Assembly: GCF_018917435.1 (NCBI RefSeq)
Contig: NZ_JAHLOQ010000001.1
Span: 1-64,000 of the forward strand
Direction of reading: 5' to 3'
DNA: 64,000 bases
From: Intestinibacter bartlettii
GTDB taxonomy: Bacteria; Bacillota; Clostridia; Peptostreptococcales; Peptostreptococcaceae
Of the stretch, positions 9,376 to 19,122 are shown one piece after another (position 1 is the first letter of the stretch; every line of letters starts with the position of its first letter). The position numbers were made by a program, and so were the translations under genes. The notes under the pieces are model-generated. The model saw nothing but the letters and a program-made list of their open reading frames with translations, ran no database searches and had not been told where the DNA came from.

Positions 9376-10020
9376 TTATCTAACTTTTTTCCCAACTTCT
9401 ATATAATCTTCTTTTTGGTCTTCTTCTTCACATTTGTGAGTTACCTTTTCTTCTATATAGTCTAAATCTTTATTTAATTTATTACCTAATTTCCATGCTA
9501 AAAATACTAAAGCACAGAATCCTATAATTTTTGCTGGACTTGTAATAAATCCGTATATATCTTGACCTATATAACTAATTACTAAGAACATTATAAATTT
9601 ACCTGATAAAACTGCTGACATAAACGTAGTCTTTTGTCTTTTACTTATAGCAGATGCAATAGTTATTACACAAGCAGGTAAAAATGGACATGCATAAGCT
9701 ATAAATAGTAATTTAAATCCTTTTTTATCTATCCATAAAATGGCCTTTTGAACTTTTTCATTTTTTATCTTTTCAAATATCTTGCTATTTTCTCCTATCT
9801 TTAGAACAACTAAAAATAAGCAAATTGTTCCGATTACAGATCCTAGCCATGATATTAAAAATCCCTTTAACATACCAAATAAAGCTGCATTAGCGGTTAC
9901 TATTGCAACTAATGGCAACATAGGTATAAAACTTTCTATAAACGTGCTAAAAAATCCAACACATAATGAAAGTACCCAATAATCTTGAACTAAATTTTGC
10001 AAAGCTTGTATATATTCCAT
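9376..10020 (-). CDS. VTT-domain (TVP38/TMEM64, DedA-superfamily) membrane protein
   Basis: The 214-residue integral membrane protein has about five hydrophobic segments and the VTT-domain layout: 'FIESFIPMLPLVAIVTANAALFG' with the re-entrant-loop prolines, 'SWLGSVIGTICLFLV', and 'YACPFLPACVITIASAIS' followed by a Lys/Arg-rich loop. The last 35 residues are a charged cytoplasmic tail. DedA-superfamily members act in membrane lipid flipping or homeostasis; the substrate here is unknown. It is a single-gene unit closed by the terminator at 9307. Confidence 0.82.
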   Translation of the reverse strand: MEYIQALQNLVQDYWVLSLCVGFFSTFIESFIPMLPLVAIVTANAALFGMLKGFLISWLGSVIGTICLFLVVLKIGENSKIFEKIKNEKVQKAILWIDKKGFKLLFIAYACPFLPACVITIASAISKRQKTTFMSAVLSGKFIMFLVISYIGQDIYGFITSPAKIIGFCALVFLAWKLGNKLNKDLDYIEEKVTHKCEEEDQKEDYIEVGKKVR

Positions 10021-10294
10021 ATTATCCTTCTCCTTAGTTTTAAATATTATAAAACTTTTATTACATAGAGATTTATTTTTATTTTAACCACTTGTTTATT
10101 TTATATTTTAAATCTCTCCTAATTATATGCTTAATATTTAATAATCTTCTTATAAGATGATTATACCTTATTTAATGATTTTTTTTATTTAAATATTCTT
10201 ACATTTTAATAACAATTATGTAATTTTTATAAGAAAAATCGTAATAAAATTATTATAATTTCCTATATATCAAAATTTCACTTTCTTTATAATT
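10021..10294. other. Intergenic AT-rich region
   Basis: This gap between the VTT-protein start and the mscS terminator holds only AT-rich sequence. The minus-strand promoter of the VTT gene must lie here, but I cannot single one out. I see no ORF or conserved RNA. Confidence 0.5.
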
Positions 10295-10339
10295 AAAAAA
10301 AGAGTTGAAAATATCTAAATATATTTTCAACTCTTTTTA
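10295..10339 (-). terminator. Intrinsic terminator after mscS
   Basis: A long near-perfect stem, AAAAAGAGTTGAAAATAT with its complement across a 4-base loop, lies just downstream of the mscS stop on the minus strand and ends in a T run. Confidence 0.85.
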
Positions 10340-10343
10340 ACTT

Positions 10344-11207
10344 TTATTGTTTATTTTTTAAATGTAAATCCATTTGTGGATATGGTATATCAATACCTTC
10401 TTTGTCAAATCTATTTTTAACTGTTTCTAATAAATCAAAATAAACAGTCCAGTAATCTGAATTTTTAACCCAAGCTCTAACAGTAAAATCTAATGAACTT
10501 GCATTTTGTTGTATAAGCCCTATAAATGGCTCTGGTTTATCTAAAATAAGTTTATGTTTATCTACTATTTCTTTTAAAACTCTTCTAACTTTTAATAAGT
10601 CTGAATCATATGATACAGAAAACACTAAATCCACTCTTCTTGTTTCTTTAGCTGAATAATTTATTAAACTTCCATTAGATAATGTTCCGTTTGGTATCAT
10701 AACTAACTTGTTATCTACAGTAGCTAAATTAGTGTAAAATACTCCTATTTGTTCTACTGTACCTTCAAATCCAGCAGCTTGTATATAATCTCCTACTTTA
10801 AATGGTCTTAAGAAAAGTATTATAAAACCTCCTGCGAAATTTGATAAACTTCCTTGAAGTGCTAAACCTACTGCAACCCCTGCAGACGCCAAAATAGCTG
10901 CAAGTCCAGTTAATTTAACATCCCAATATCCTCCAATTATAACTAGTAGTAATAAACATTTTAAAGAAATATTAATACAAGATTTAAAAAACTTGATTAT
11001 TGTCACATCTACCGCTCTAAGTTCTGCAAATTTTAAAAACTTTTTAGATATATTGTTTATTATTTTAAATCCAATAACCATTACAAGTATACCTATTATT
11101 AGTTTAACCCCCATATTTATACCATCATCTAGTACCCAATTTGTCAATCTCTTCATAAATGTCGAAAAAGACAGATGATCAAAATCCATATTTGTAATTT
11201 GTTCCAC
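10344..11207 (-). CDS. Small-conductance mechanosensitive channel (MscS family)
   Basis: The 287-residue protein has three N-terminal membrane segments and the MscS pore helix 'ILASAGVAVGLALQGSLSNFAGGFIILFLRPF' (near residue 107; Gly/Ala-packed TM3), followed by the beta domain 'VGDYIQ...GTVEQIGVFYT' and 'IPNGTLSNGSLINYS'. It opens under membrane tension to release solutes. The start is GTG 11207 with AGGAGG upstream. It is monocistronic between a promoter near 11257-11286 and the terminator at 10295. Confidence 0.92.
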   Translation of the reverse strand: MEQITNMDFDHLSFSTFMKRLTNWVLDDGINMGVKLIIGILVMVIGFKIINNISKKFLKFAELRAVDVTIIKFFKSCINISLKCLLLLVIIGGYWDVKLTGLAAILASAGVAVGLALQGSLSNFAGGFIILFLRPFKVGDYIQAAGFEGTVEQIGVFYTNLATVDNKLVMIPNGTLSNGSLINYSAKETRRVDLVFSVSYDSDLLKVRRVLKEIVDKHKLILDKPEPFIGLIQQNASSLDFTVRAWVKNSDYWTVYFDLLETVKNRFDKEGIDIPYPQMDLHLKNKQ

Positions 11208-11256
11208 GATATTTCCTCCTCAATATTTTGTCTCATATATAATAACATATTTTTAA

Positions 11257-11286
11257 AATATATTGGAGCATAATTTAAAAAGTCAA
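11257..11286 (-). promoter_or_regulatory. Likely sigma-A promoter of mscS
   Basis: On the minus strand TTGACT (11286-11281), an 18-base spacer and TATATT (11262-11257) lie about 50 bases upstream of the mscS GTG. Confidence 0.5.
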
Positions 11287-11413
11287 CTATATTATATATA
11301 CTTATATATAATATAGATTTTTCCATTTCTTACCTTTGATTTTTTTTTACGTTTGAGCTATCATTTATTCATAATTAGATTTTATATATTATATACACTG
11401 GGGGGGAATACAA

Positions 11414-11800
11414 ATGAAAAATTTTTGTAGTAATTGTAAGGGAGAAAATACATATATAATATCAGAAACATCATCTAATTATGTTTATTGTAGAAATTGT
11501 GGTAATAAAGAAGAAACTACTTTAAAACAATATTTATTTGACTCAATTTTAAAATCTATGGATACATACTTTAAACATACTCAAGTTAAATCTATATATG
11601 ATTTAAAAGTTGATGTAAGATTAGAAAACGGATTCTTAATCGAAGAAATTAATGGGGATATACTAAATAAAAAAGAATGTCCTTTTACTCTTTCAGCAAA
11701 AGACGAATACTTTTTTAAAAATACTGTAGATTATTTAATCGAAGATGATTTACATATAAGTAGCGATGAAATCGAACTTCATGTTGATTTTATGCATTAA
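11414..11800 (+). CDS. Hypothetical protein with N-terminal zinc ribbon
   Basis: I do not recognise this 128-residue protein. Two Cys pairs (C5-x2-C8 and C26-x2-C29) form a zinc-ribbon-like knuckle in the first 30 residues; the rest is acidic and hydrophilic without membrane segments. The ATG has a G-run Shine-Dalgarno (GGGGGGG) 7 bases upstream. It stands alone, divergent from mscS, with a terminator behind it. A nucleic-acid-binding or regulatory role is possible but unsupported. Confidence 0.7.
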   Translation: MKNFCSNCKGENTYIISETSSNYVYCRNCGNKEETTLKQYLFDSILKSMDTYFKHTQVKSIYDLKVDVRLENGFLIEEINGDILNKKECPFTLSAKDEYFFKNTVDYLIEDDLHISSDEIELHVDFMH

Positions 11801-11864
11801 ATTTTAATATTTTTTATAAAAACTTTTATTACATTTCTAAAATAAATATAATTTCCTATGTTCT

Positions 11865-11893
11865 AAAAAAACACCCTTAAAAGGGTGTTTTTT
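11865..11893. terminator. Intrinsic terminator, convergent genes
   Basis: AAAAAACACCCTT and AAGGGTGTTTTTT form a strong hairpin with A and T runs on both sides, able to work in both directions between the zinc-ribbon gene and the ydcF-like gene. Confidence 0.88.
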
Positions 11894-11978
11894 ACTTTTC
11901 ATAAAATTTGTTTATAAATAGTTTAAACAATATTTATCTAAGATTTATAGTAAATTCAATTAAGATAGTTTATTGTTT

Positions 11979-12728
11979 TTAACAACCCAAAATCAAATTA
12001 CATATTAATGCAAAAAATTCTCTAGTATAATTTAATATTGCTAATCTAGAATTTGACTTTGATGTATAAAATGTAGTATTTTTATAACCACTTTTTTTAG
12101 ATATTATTTTGCTTCTTAAAGTATGAAAATCGGTTGTTATAACTTTTATATTTAAATTTTCTATTTTTTTATGTGAGGCATTCTCTATTATTTTCTTAGA
12201 AAAATCAAAGTTTTCCTTTGTCGTTGTAGATTTATCTTCAATCAAAATTAAATTTTTATCTATCCCTTTAGATACTAAATAGTCCCTCATTGCAGAAGCT
12301 TCAGTTATATTTTCTCCTCTTCCTTTACCACCTGAAACCACAACTACAGTATCTTTATCTATTTCTTGTAAATATTCTACACAGGTATCTAATCTATCTT
12401 GCAGACTCTTACTAATTTTGTTTTTATTCACTAATGCTCCCAAAACTATTATATAGTCACAGTCTGTTTTTAAATCATGTTTTGGGTAAAATAACATAGC
12501 AGACTCTACTAAAGCAAATATGATCATTATTGTAATAAATATTTTCTTTATAAACTTATACAATATCTCTTTTTTCTTTAAATACTTTTTTATAAAATGA
12601 TATATAAAACATAATATACCTACAATTAAAAATAAATATTTAAATGTTAAAAGAGACATTGTATTTATAATAAAAAAGTAAAAAATGAGTAAAGAACCCA
12701 CTATCAAATCTATATATTTTTTTAACAT
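11979..12728 (-). CDS. YdcF/SanA-like (DUF218) membrane-anchored protein
   Basis: The 249-residue protein has two or three N-terminal membrane segments (about residues 8-75) followed by a DUF218 domain: 'DYIIVLGALVNKNKISKSLQDRLD' near 92, 'VVVSGGKGRGENITEA' near 130, 'EDKSTTTKENF' near 165 and 'ITTDFHTLRS' near 200. DUF218 proteins such as SanA and YdcF act in envelope integrity; the chemistry is poorly known. It follows cls by 57 bases on the same strand, suggesting one unit. The first ATG has only a distant AAGGTG (about 19 bases), so the start is less certain. Confidence 0.8.
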   Translation of the reverse strand: MLKKYIDLIVGSLLIFYFFIINTMSLLTFKYLFLIVGILCFIYHFIKKYLKKKEILYKFIKKIFITIMIIFALVESAMLFYPKHDLKTDCDYIIVLGALVNKNKISKSLQDRLDTCVEYLQEIDKDTVVVVSGGKGRGENITEASAMRDYLVSKGIDKNLILIEDKSTTTKENFDFSKKIIENASHKKIENLNIKVITTDFHTLRSKIISKKSGYKNTTFYTSKSNSRLAILNYTREFFALICNLILGC

Positions 12729-12785
12729 ATTTTTATTTTGTATAAAACACCTTTCTTTTATAAATTTTATCAGGTTAAAAAGTTT

Positions 12786-14315
12786 TTATAATAATGGTGC
12801 AAACATTCTTATAACTAATCTTCCAAATTTTCTTAACGCATTTGTATTTTTGCATTCTTGTATAGTGATTTTATGACATTTTTTTATTGTATTTAAATAA
12901 TCTTGTTTTATGTTTTTTATACTATCTGTTTTATAAAGCCACACACCGCATTCATAATGTAAATATAAACTTCTAAAATCTAAATTTATACTTCCAACTA
13001 CTGCGTATTCATCATCAACTACAAAAGTTTTAGCATGCATAAATCCAGGTGTAAATTCATAAATCTCTATTTTATCTTTTATAAAAGATTCGTAGTAGGA
13101 TTTTGTAACCGCATGAACAAATTTTTTGTCTGGTATATATGGAGTTACAATTTTGATATCTACTCCCGATTTTGATGCTATTTTAAGTGCTGTTGCCATT
13201 TCATTATCTATTATTAAGTATGGAGTATTTATATAAATATACTCTTTTGCTTTATTGATTAAATTTAAGTATACTGTTTCACCTATTGGTTCATTAATAA
13301 GCGGGCTATCATCAAATGGTTGAACATATCCATTTGATTGATAATCTATATTTTTAGATGGTTTAAATTTCATATAATCCTCATCTATATTGTCTATATA
13401 ATCCCACATAGATAAAAACATTATTGTCAAATTCCAAACTGCTTCTCCTTTTAACATTATCGCAGCATCTTTCCAATATCCATGTTTTTCATATTCATTT
13501 ATATACTCATCAGCTAAATTTATTCCCCCAGTAAATCCTACATTACCATCTATTACTACAATTTTTCTATGATCTCTATTATTAAGTCTTCTAGTAAAAA
13601 ACGGCTTAATAGGGTTGAAAACTCTACACTTAATACCCTTTGCTTCTAATATATTTTTATAATTGTGTGGAAGAGTAACTATGCATCCTACATCATCATA
13701 AATAAGTCTTACATCTACACCTTCTTTTGCCTTTTGCTCTAAGATTTCAAGTATTGAATTAAACATCTTACCCTCTTGTATAATAAAATACTCTAAAAAT
13801 ATAAATTTTTTAGCTTTTTTTAGCTCCTCTAATAGAGCTTTATATTTTTCTTCGCCTATTTTAAAGTAAGTAGTCTCTGTATTATTATAAACTGGGCATT
13901 TAGCATAATTTAATATATATTCACTTTGATTTTTTGCATAAACATTTTCTTTTTCTAGTTTATTTATTATTTCATCATTTTGTTTTAATGAATATGTCAT
14001 CTTTATATTTTGTTTTGCCATCTTTAGCTTTTCTCGTGTACTAAGCTTATTGCCTCCATATAATAAATAAAAAAGCCCCCCAAACACAGGAAATATCATA
14101 ACTGGAATAATCCATGCTATTTTATAACTAGGATTACTCTTGCTATTTGTAATAATGAAAACTATCGCAATACTAAGCGCTAGAGAACCCAGATAAAAAT
14201 TAAAGAAATTCTCTCTGTATTGTAATAAGAAAAATATTATTATTGCTATTTGTATTATAAATGAGGTTGCTAAAAGTATTATTCTTTGTACAGATCTCTT
14301 AAATAAAATATTCAT
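12786..14315 (-). CDS. cls: Cardiolipin synthase
   Basis: This 509-residue phospholipase D-superfamily enzyme condenses two phosphatidylglycerol molecules into cardiolipin at the membrane. It has two N-terminal membrane helices, the 'YLLYGG' region, and two HKD motifs: 'DHRKIVVIDGNVGFTGG' near residue 250 and 'HAKTFVVDDEYAVVGSINLD' near 425. Length and order match Firmicute ClsA. The start has GAGGGG upstream. The ydcF-like gene follows closely. Confidence 0.95.
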   Translation of the reverse strand: MNILFKRSVQRIILLATSFIIQIAIIIFFLLQYRENFFNFYLGSLALSIAIVFIITNSKSNPSYKIAWIIPVMIFPVFGGLFYLLYGGNKLSTREKLKMAKQNIKMTYSLKQNDEIINKLEKENVYAKNQSEYILNYAKCPVYNNTETTYFKIGEEKYKALLEELKKAKKFIFLEYFIIQEGKMFNSILEILEQKAKEGVDVRLIYDDVGCIVTLPHNYKNILEAKGIKCRVFNPIKPFFTRRLNNRDHRKIVVIDGNVGFTGGINLADEYINEYEKHGYWKDAAIMLKGEAVWNLTIMFLSMWDYIDNIDEDYMKFKPSKNIDYQSNGYVQPFDDSPLINEPIGETVYLNLINKAKEYIYINTPYLIIDNEMATALKIASKSGVDIKIVTPYIPDKKFVHAVTKSYYESFIKDKIEIYEFTPGFMHAKTFVVDDEYAVVGSINLDFRSLYLHYECGVWLYKTDSIKNIKQDYLNTIKKCHKITIQECKNTNALRKFGRLVIRMFAPLL

Positions 14316-14379
14316 AATTTCCCCTCTTTTGCAATATATTCACTATTATTATATGTTATTTTTATCCATACTGGTATAA

Positions 14380-14427
14380 ATTTAAAAAGAACCACTATAT
14401 AATTAATTATCACATAATGGTTCTTTA
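14380..14427 (-). terminator. Intrinsic terminator after gatB
   Basis: AAAGAACCA pairs with TGGTTCTTT across an AT loop; on the minus strand it ends in a T-rich run just after the gatB stop. Confidence 0.75.
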
Positions 14428-14459
14428 AAATCAATTTACAATGTATATGAAATTTCTAA

Positions 14460-15902
14460 TTAAACTAAAATAGCTAATTTATCATCTAGCATTTTTTTAG
14501 CAACTTGTGGATTTGCTTGACCTTTTGAAGCCTTCATAACTTGTCCCATCAAATAACCTGCAGCTTGTTTTTTACCAGCTTTAAAATCTTCTATTGATTG
14601 TGGGTTGTTTTTAAGCACTTCATCAACTAATTTTTCAAGCTCATCACTTGAACTTATTTGGGCAAGTCCTTTTTCTTCTATTATTACGTCTGGTGATTTA
14701 TTAGTATCGAACATTTCTGCAAATACTTCTTTACCAGCAGTTTTACTTATTTTTCCTTCATCTATAACTTGTATTAAATGAGCTAAATTTTTAGGATCCA
14801 TAGTTATATCTTCTGGTTCTAATCCTTTTAAATTTAATAATCTAAGCATATCTCCTAATATGTAGTTGTCTACTACTTTAGGATCTACGCCAAATGCAAC
14901 TGTATCTTCATAAAAATGTGCTAGAGTTTTATTTGCAATTATTATAGATGCATCTTTTTCTGGTATTTTATAATCTCTAACAAATCTTTGTCTTTTTTCT
15001 GCCGGCATTTCTGGAAGATTAGCTCTTGTTTCGTCTACAAATTCTTGTTGTATTATAATAGGTGTTAAATCTGGTTCTGGGAAATATCTGTAGTCATGAG
15101 CTTCTTCTTTTGAACGCATTGGTAAAGTTTTAGCTTTCGCAGCATCCCATCTTCTTGTCTCTTGTTTTATTTTATATTCTTCACCATATTGATATAATTC
15201 TCTTTGTCTTTTTTCTTCTCTTTCTAGAGCCTTTTGAACTTCTCTAAATGAGTTTATATTTTTTATTTCGACTTTTGTTCCGTATTCTTCTTGTCCAACA
15301 GGTCTTATAGATATATTTGCATCACATCTTATTGAACCTTGTTCCATACGACAGTCAGATACTTCAGCATATTCAAGTATACCTTTTAATTGTCTCATAA
15401 ATTCTGCAGCCTCAGCAGGAGAACGTAAATCTGGTTCTGTAACTATTTCTATTAGTGGCACACCACATCTGTTGTAGTCTATTAATGAATATGGTTCATC
15501 TTCTAAATGCACAAGTTTACCTGCATCTTCTTCTATATGTATTCTATTTATTCTTACTTTAACTTCTTTTCCTTCAAAATCGAATTTAACAAGTCCCTCA
15601 CCACACATTGGTATATCGTATTGTGATGTTTGGAAGTTTTTTGTTAAGTCTGGATAGAAGTAGTTTTTTCTGTCCATTTTATTGTAATTATTTATCTTGC
15701 AGCCAAGAGCAGTTCCTGCTTTTACTGCAAGTTTTATAACGTCTTCGTTTAATACTGGTAAAGTCCCTGGAATACCTAGACATATTGGACAAGTATTTTC
15801 ATTAGGTTTTTTACCGAATTCTGTAGAACAGCTACAGAATATCTTTGTTTTTGTTTTTAATTCAGCATGTATTTCAAGCCCTATGACTGTTTCGTATACC
15901 AT
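14460..15902 (-). CDS. gatB: Asp-tRNA(Asn)/Glu-tRNA(Gln) amidotransferase subunit B
   Basis: The 480-residue GatB binds the mischarged tRNA and activates its side-chain carboxylate. It begins 'YETVIGLEIHAELKTKTKIFC', with Cys-rich 'CSCS...CPICLGIPGTLPVLN' (zinc region), 'EDAGKLVH', 'DYNRCGVPLIEIVTEPD' and a C-terminal YqeY-like tail domain '...AAGYLMGQVMKASKGQANP'. It is the last gene of aspS-gatC-gatA-gatB and lies 3 bases after the gatA stop. The cell evidently makes Asn-tRNA, and possibly Gln-tRNA, by transamidation. Confidence 0.97.
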   Translation of the reverse strand: MVYETVIGLEIHAELKTKTKIFCSCSTEFGKKPNENTCPICLGIPGTLPVLNEDVIKLAVKAGTALGCKINNYNKMDRKNYFYPDLTKNFQTSQYDIPMCGEGLVKFDFEGKEVKVRINRIHIEEDAGKLVHLEDEPYSLIDYNRCGVPLIEIVTEPDLRSPAEAAEFMRQLKGILEYAEVSDCRMEQGSIRCDANISIRPVGQEEYGTKVEIKNINSFREVQKALEREEKRQRELYQYGEEYKIKQETRRWDAAKAKTLPMRSKEEAHDYRYFPEPDLTPIIIQQEFVDETRANLPEMPAEKRQRFVRDYKIPEKDASIIIANKTLAHFYEDTVAFGVDPKVVDNYILGDMLRLLNLKGLEPEDITMDPKNLAHLIQVIDEGKISKTAGKEVFAEMFDTNKSPDVIIEEKGLAQISSSDELEKLVDEVLKNNPQSIEDFKAGKKQAAGYLMGQVMKASKGQANPQVAKKMLDDKLAILV

Positions 15903-15905
15903 AAT

Positions 15906-17354
15906 CTACACCTCTCTATCAAATTGTAGTGCTAATTTCTTTTCAAGTTGATAAGCTACTTTATATATCTTATCTTCACTAAATGTATCTCCTATTAATT
16001 GGATACCTACTGGAAGTCCTTCTTTGCTCTTTCCTCCTGGCATTGATAATGCTGGAACTGTAGCTAGGTTTATATTTATTGTATAAATATCAGCTAAGTA
16101 CATTGCAGTTGGATCTTCACATCTTTCACCTATTTTAAATGGAAGTATTGGAGATACTGGTCCAAGTATTATATCGTATTTTTTGAAAGCTTCTTTAAAT
16201 TCATCTTTTAATTTAGTTCTAAATTTTTGAGCTTTGTTGTAATAAGCATCATAGTAACCTGATGATAATGCATAAGTACCAAGCATTATTCTTCTTTTTA
16301 CTTCTCTACCAAATCCTTCACTTCTACTTTTTTCTATCATATCATCTACTGATGTATAGTCTTTTGCTCTATATCCGTAGCTTACTGAGTTGAATCTCGC
16401 TAAGTTTGAACTAGCTTCAGCAGAAGATATTATGTAATATGGAGCAAGACCGTCTTTAGTTGATGGTAGTGAGAATTCTTCAACTTCACAACCTAATTCT
16501 TTTAAAGCTTCTAAATCTTTAAGTACTATATCTTTTATTTCAGGATCTAATCCTTTTTCTTCTATAAATTCTTTTGGTATACCTATTTTCATACCAGATA
16601 TATCTTGACCTAATTCTTCAGTATAATCTACTTTTTCAAGTCCTTTTGCAGTAGTACAGTCTAAATCATCTTCACCTGCTATTATATTTAATAAATAAGC
16701 ATTGTCTTCTACATTCATAGAAAATGGTCCTATTTGGTCAAGTGAAGAACCAAATGCTACAAGTCCAAATCTAGATACTAAACCATAAGTTGGTTTCATA
16801 CCTACTATACCGCAAAATGATGCAGGTTGTCTTATTGAACCTCCAGTATCAGAACCTAGTGCTAATGGTACCATTTCACTTCCAACAGCAGCTGCTGAAC
16901 CCCCAGAAGACCCTCCTGGAACCCTAGTTATGTCTATTGGATTTTTAGTAACTTTCATAGCTGAATTTTCTGTTGAAGAACCCATAGCAAATTCATCTAA
17001 GTTTGTCTTTCCTATAAGTATTGCATCTTCAGCTTGTAATTTTTTAATTACTGTTGCATCGTATGGTGGAACAAAATCTTCTAACATTTTTGATGCACAA
17101 GTTGTTCTTATACCATGTGTACATATATTATCTTTTATAGCTATTGGTATACCTGCAAGACGTCCTAATTTTTCACCTTTAGCTACTTTTTCATCTATTT
17201 CTTTTGCTTTTTGTAGTGCTTCATCAGTTCTAAGTAATAAGAACGCATCTATTTTATCTTCTTTTTTATTTATTGTATCTACATATGATTTAACTACATC
17301 ATAACTTTTTACTTCACCAGATTTTATCTTAGCTACTAATTCTTTTATACTCAT
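15906..17354 (-). CDS. gatA: Asp-tRNA(Asn)/Glu-tRNA(Gln) amidotransferase subunit A
   Basis: The 482-residue amidase-signature glutaminase releases ammonia for GatB. The Ser-cisSer-Lys triad is visible as Lys74 (in 'IAIKDN'), Ser149 (in 'PGGSSGGSAAAVG') and Ser173 (in 'DTGGSIRQP'), with the same spacing as known GatA. Typical length. It follows gatC by 12 bases, with a Shine-Dalgarno in the gap, in the same operon as gatB. Confidence 0.97.
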   Translation of the reverse strand: MSIKELVAKIKSGEVKSYDVVKSYVDTINKKEDKIDAFLLLRTDEALQKAKEIDEKVAKGEKLGRLAGIPIAIKDNICTHGIRTTCASKMLEDFVPPYDATVIKKLQAEDAILIGKTNLDEFAMGSSTENSAMKVTKNPIDITRVPGGSSGGSAAAVGSEMVPLALGSDTGGSIRQPASFCGIVGMKPTYGLVSRFGLVAFGSSLDQIGPFSMNVEDNAYLLNIIAGEDDLDCTTAKGLEKVDYTEELGQDISGMKIGIPKEFIEEKGLDPEIKDIVLKDLEALKELGCEVEEFSLPSTKDGLAPYYIISSAEASSNLARFNSVSYGYRAKDYTSVDDMIEKSRSEGFGREVKRRIMLGTYALSSGYYDAYYNKAQKFRTKLKDEFKEAFKKYDIILGPVSPILPFKIGERCEDPTAMYLADIYTININLATVPALSMPGGKSKEGLPVGIQLIGDTFSEDKIYKVAYQLEKKLALQFDREV

Positions 17355-17366
17355 TAAAACGTCCTC

Positions 17367-17642
17367 CTATTCAATGATTTTTGGTACTTCTATTGCAGTA
17401 CCTCTCATTGTTTTTACATTTCTAAATAAGTCTTCTATTTCACATTTTTTAGGAATGTCTTTTCTAGTTACTGAAACTGTTGGTCTTTTTTCTACAACAT
17501 CGTCTAAGTCTAGAGCATCTAGTGTTTTAAATTGTTCTAATATATTTTCAAATTCTTTTGCAAATTTTTCAGCTTCATCTTCGTCAAAATGTAGCTTAGC
17601 TAATTGTGCGATGTATTTAACTTCATCTTTACTAATTGCCAT
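17367..17642 (-). CDS. gatC: Asp-tRNA(Asn)/Glu-tRNA(Gln) amidotransferase subunit C
   Basis: The 91-residue GatC clamps GatA and GatB together. It shows the family pattern: 'VKYIAQLAKLHFDEDEAEKFAKEFENILEQF' helices, then 'TVSVTRKDIPK' and the extended C-terminal belt. The start ATG has AAGGAG upstream. It lies 115 bases downstream of aspS with no clear terminator between, so the T-box leader probably controls all four genes. Confidence 0.95.
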   Translation of the reverse strand: MAISKDEVKYIAQLAKLHFDEDEAEKFAKEFENILEQFKTLDALDLDDVVEKRPTVSVTRKDIPKKCEIEDLFRNVKTMRGTAIEVPKIIE

Positions 17643-17756
17643 AATATATATCTCCTTTTCAATTTAATTTTAAAAGTATATTTTTATAAATACGATATTT
17701 ATCGAGTTTAAATATTACCTACTTTTAAGTATTTATATATTTTACCATAATTTATC

Positions 17757-19066
17757 TTATGGAGTTAATCTCTTCATATCTCTTGGTACAAGTGCTGCTT
17801 CTCTTATGTTTGAAAGTTTTAATATTTTCATAGTAAGTCTTTCAAGCCCTATAGCAAAGCCTCCATGTGGTGGCATTCCATATTTAAATGTATCAAGATA
17901 AAAACCGAAATCATCTGGATTTAATCCAAATTTAATTATATTTTCTTTTAACATTTCATAGTCATTTATTCTTTGACCACCTGTAGTTATTTCAAGTCCA
18001 TCATATATTAAGTCAAAACTCTTTGTTAATGTTTTGTCCTCATCATCAGGCATAGTATACATCGGTCTTTTTGCTACTGGATATTTAGTTAAGAATACAA
18101 ATTCTGTGCCATATTCTTTTTTAACGTAATCACAAATTAATTCTTCACCTTTTGCATCTATATTTCCAAGTGGTGATTTTTTATTGTATTTTTCAAGAAG
18201 TATTTTGTGAGCTTCATCTAAAGTTATTCTTGGTATTTTAACTTCATTTGGAAGTTCTATTTTATACATTTCTAATTCTTTCTTACAAACTTTATTTAGA
18301 TGTTTAAATAAGTAATCTAAGAAACCTTCTTCTAAGTCCATAAGTTCAAATTCATCCTTTATAAATCCCATTTCAACATCTAAGCTTACATATTCATTTA
18401 AATGTCTCCAAGTATTGTGAAGTTCTGCTCTATATGCATGACCTATTTCATAAACTCTTTCAAAACCAGCTCCTACCATCATTTGTTTATAAAATTGTGG
18501 TGATTGAGCTAAGAAAGATCTTCTATCAAAATAGTTAACTGTAAACATTTCAGAACCACCCTCAGTAGATGAATCTATTATTTTTGCAGTATGTATTTGT
18601 TCAAAGTTTTTAGATCTTAAATAATCTCTAAAAGCTTGTTCTATTTCATTTTGAACTTTGAATATAGCACGTATTTCTGGTCTTCTAAGTGCTATAGTTC
18701 TGTGGTCTAATTGAGTTTCTAATGCTGCTTTATTTTTAAAACTATTTATTTCAAATGGAAGTTTATCATAATATGTTTTTCCTAGTATTTTAATTTCATC
18801 TACAATTATTTCTATACCACCTGGTGCTTTTTCATTTTCACTTTTTTTACCTATTACTTCTATAGCATTTTCAAGTTTTAATCCTTCAATTTGTTCTTTT
18901 GTAGTAACGAGTTGTGCTATTCCACTTTTATCTCTTAATTTTACAAATACTACATGACTTAAATCAATTATTTTGTACACCCATCCTCTAAGTAGTACAA
19001 CTTCATCTTTTGAATCTTTAAGGTCACTTACAAACGTTCTTTCTAATGTTTTGTCTATTGTCTGCA
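17757..19066 (-). CDS. aspS: Aspartyl-tRNA synthetase, archaeal type (probably non-discriminating)
   Basis: The 436-residue class II synthetase has an N-terminal OB anticodon-binding domain (residues 1-105) and a catalytic core with 'FREIH'-like motif 1 region, 'QSPQFYKQMMVGAGFERVYEIGHAYRAE' motif 2 region and 'GGFAIGLERLTMKIL' motif 3. It lacks the large GAD insertion of the ~590-residue bacterial AspRS, so it is the AspRS2 type. Next to gatCAB, and in line with the family, it likely charges both tRNA(Asp) and tRNA(Asn) with Asp. I chose ATG 19066; an in-frame GTG at 19076 lies inside the Shine-Dalgarno. A T-box leader precedes it. Confidence 0.95.
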
Positions 19067-19122
19067 TAACTTTCACCCTTTCTATTATACTAATTTTTCT
19101 ATTCCCCTTGATTTTTTGAATT

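Noticed and set aside
19067-19076. GTG 19076 as the aspS start
   Set aside because: The GTG is part of the ribosome-binding site for the ATG at 19066.
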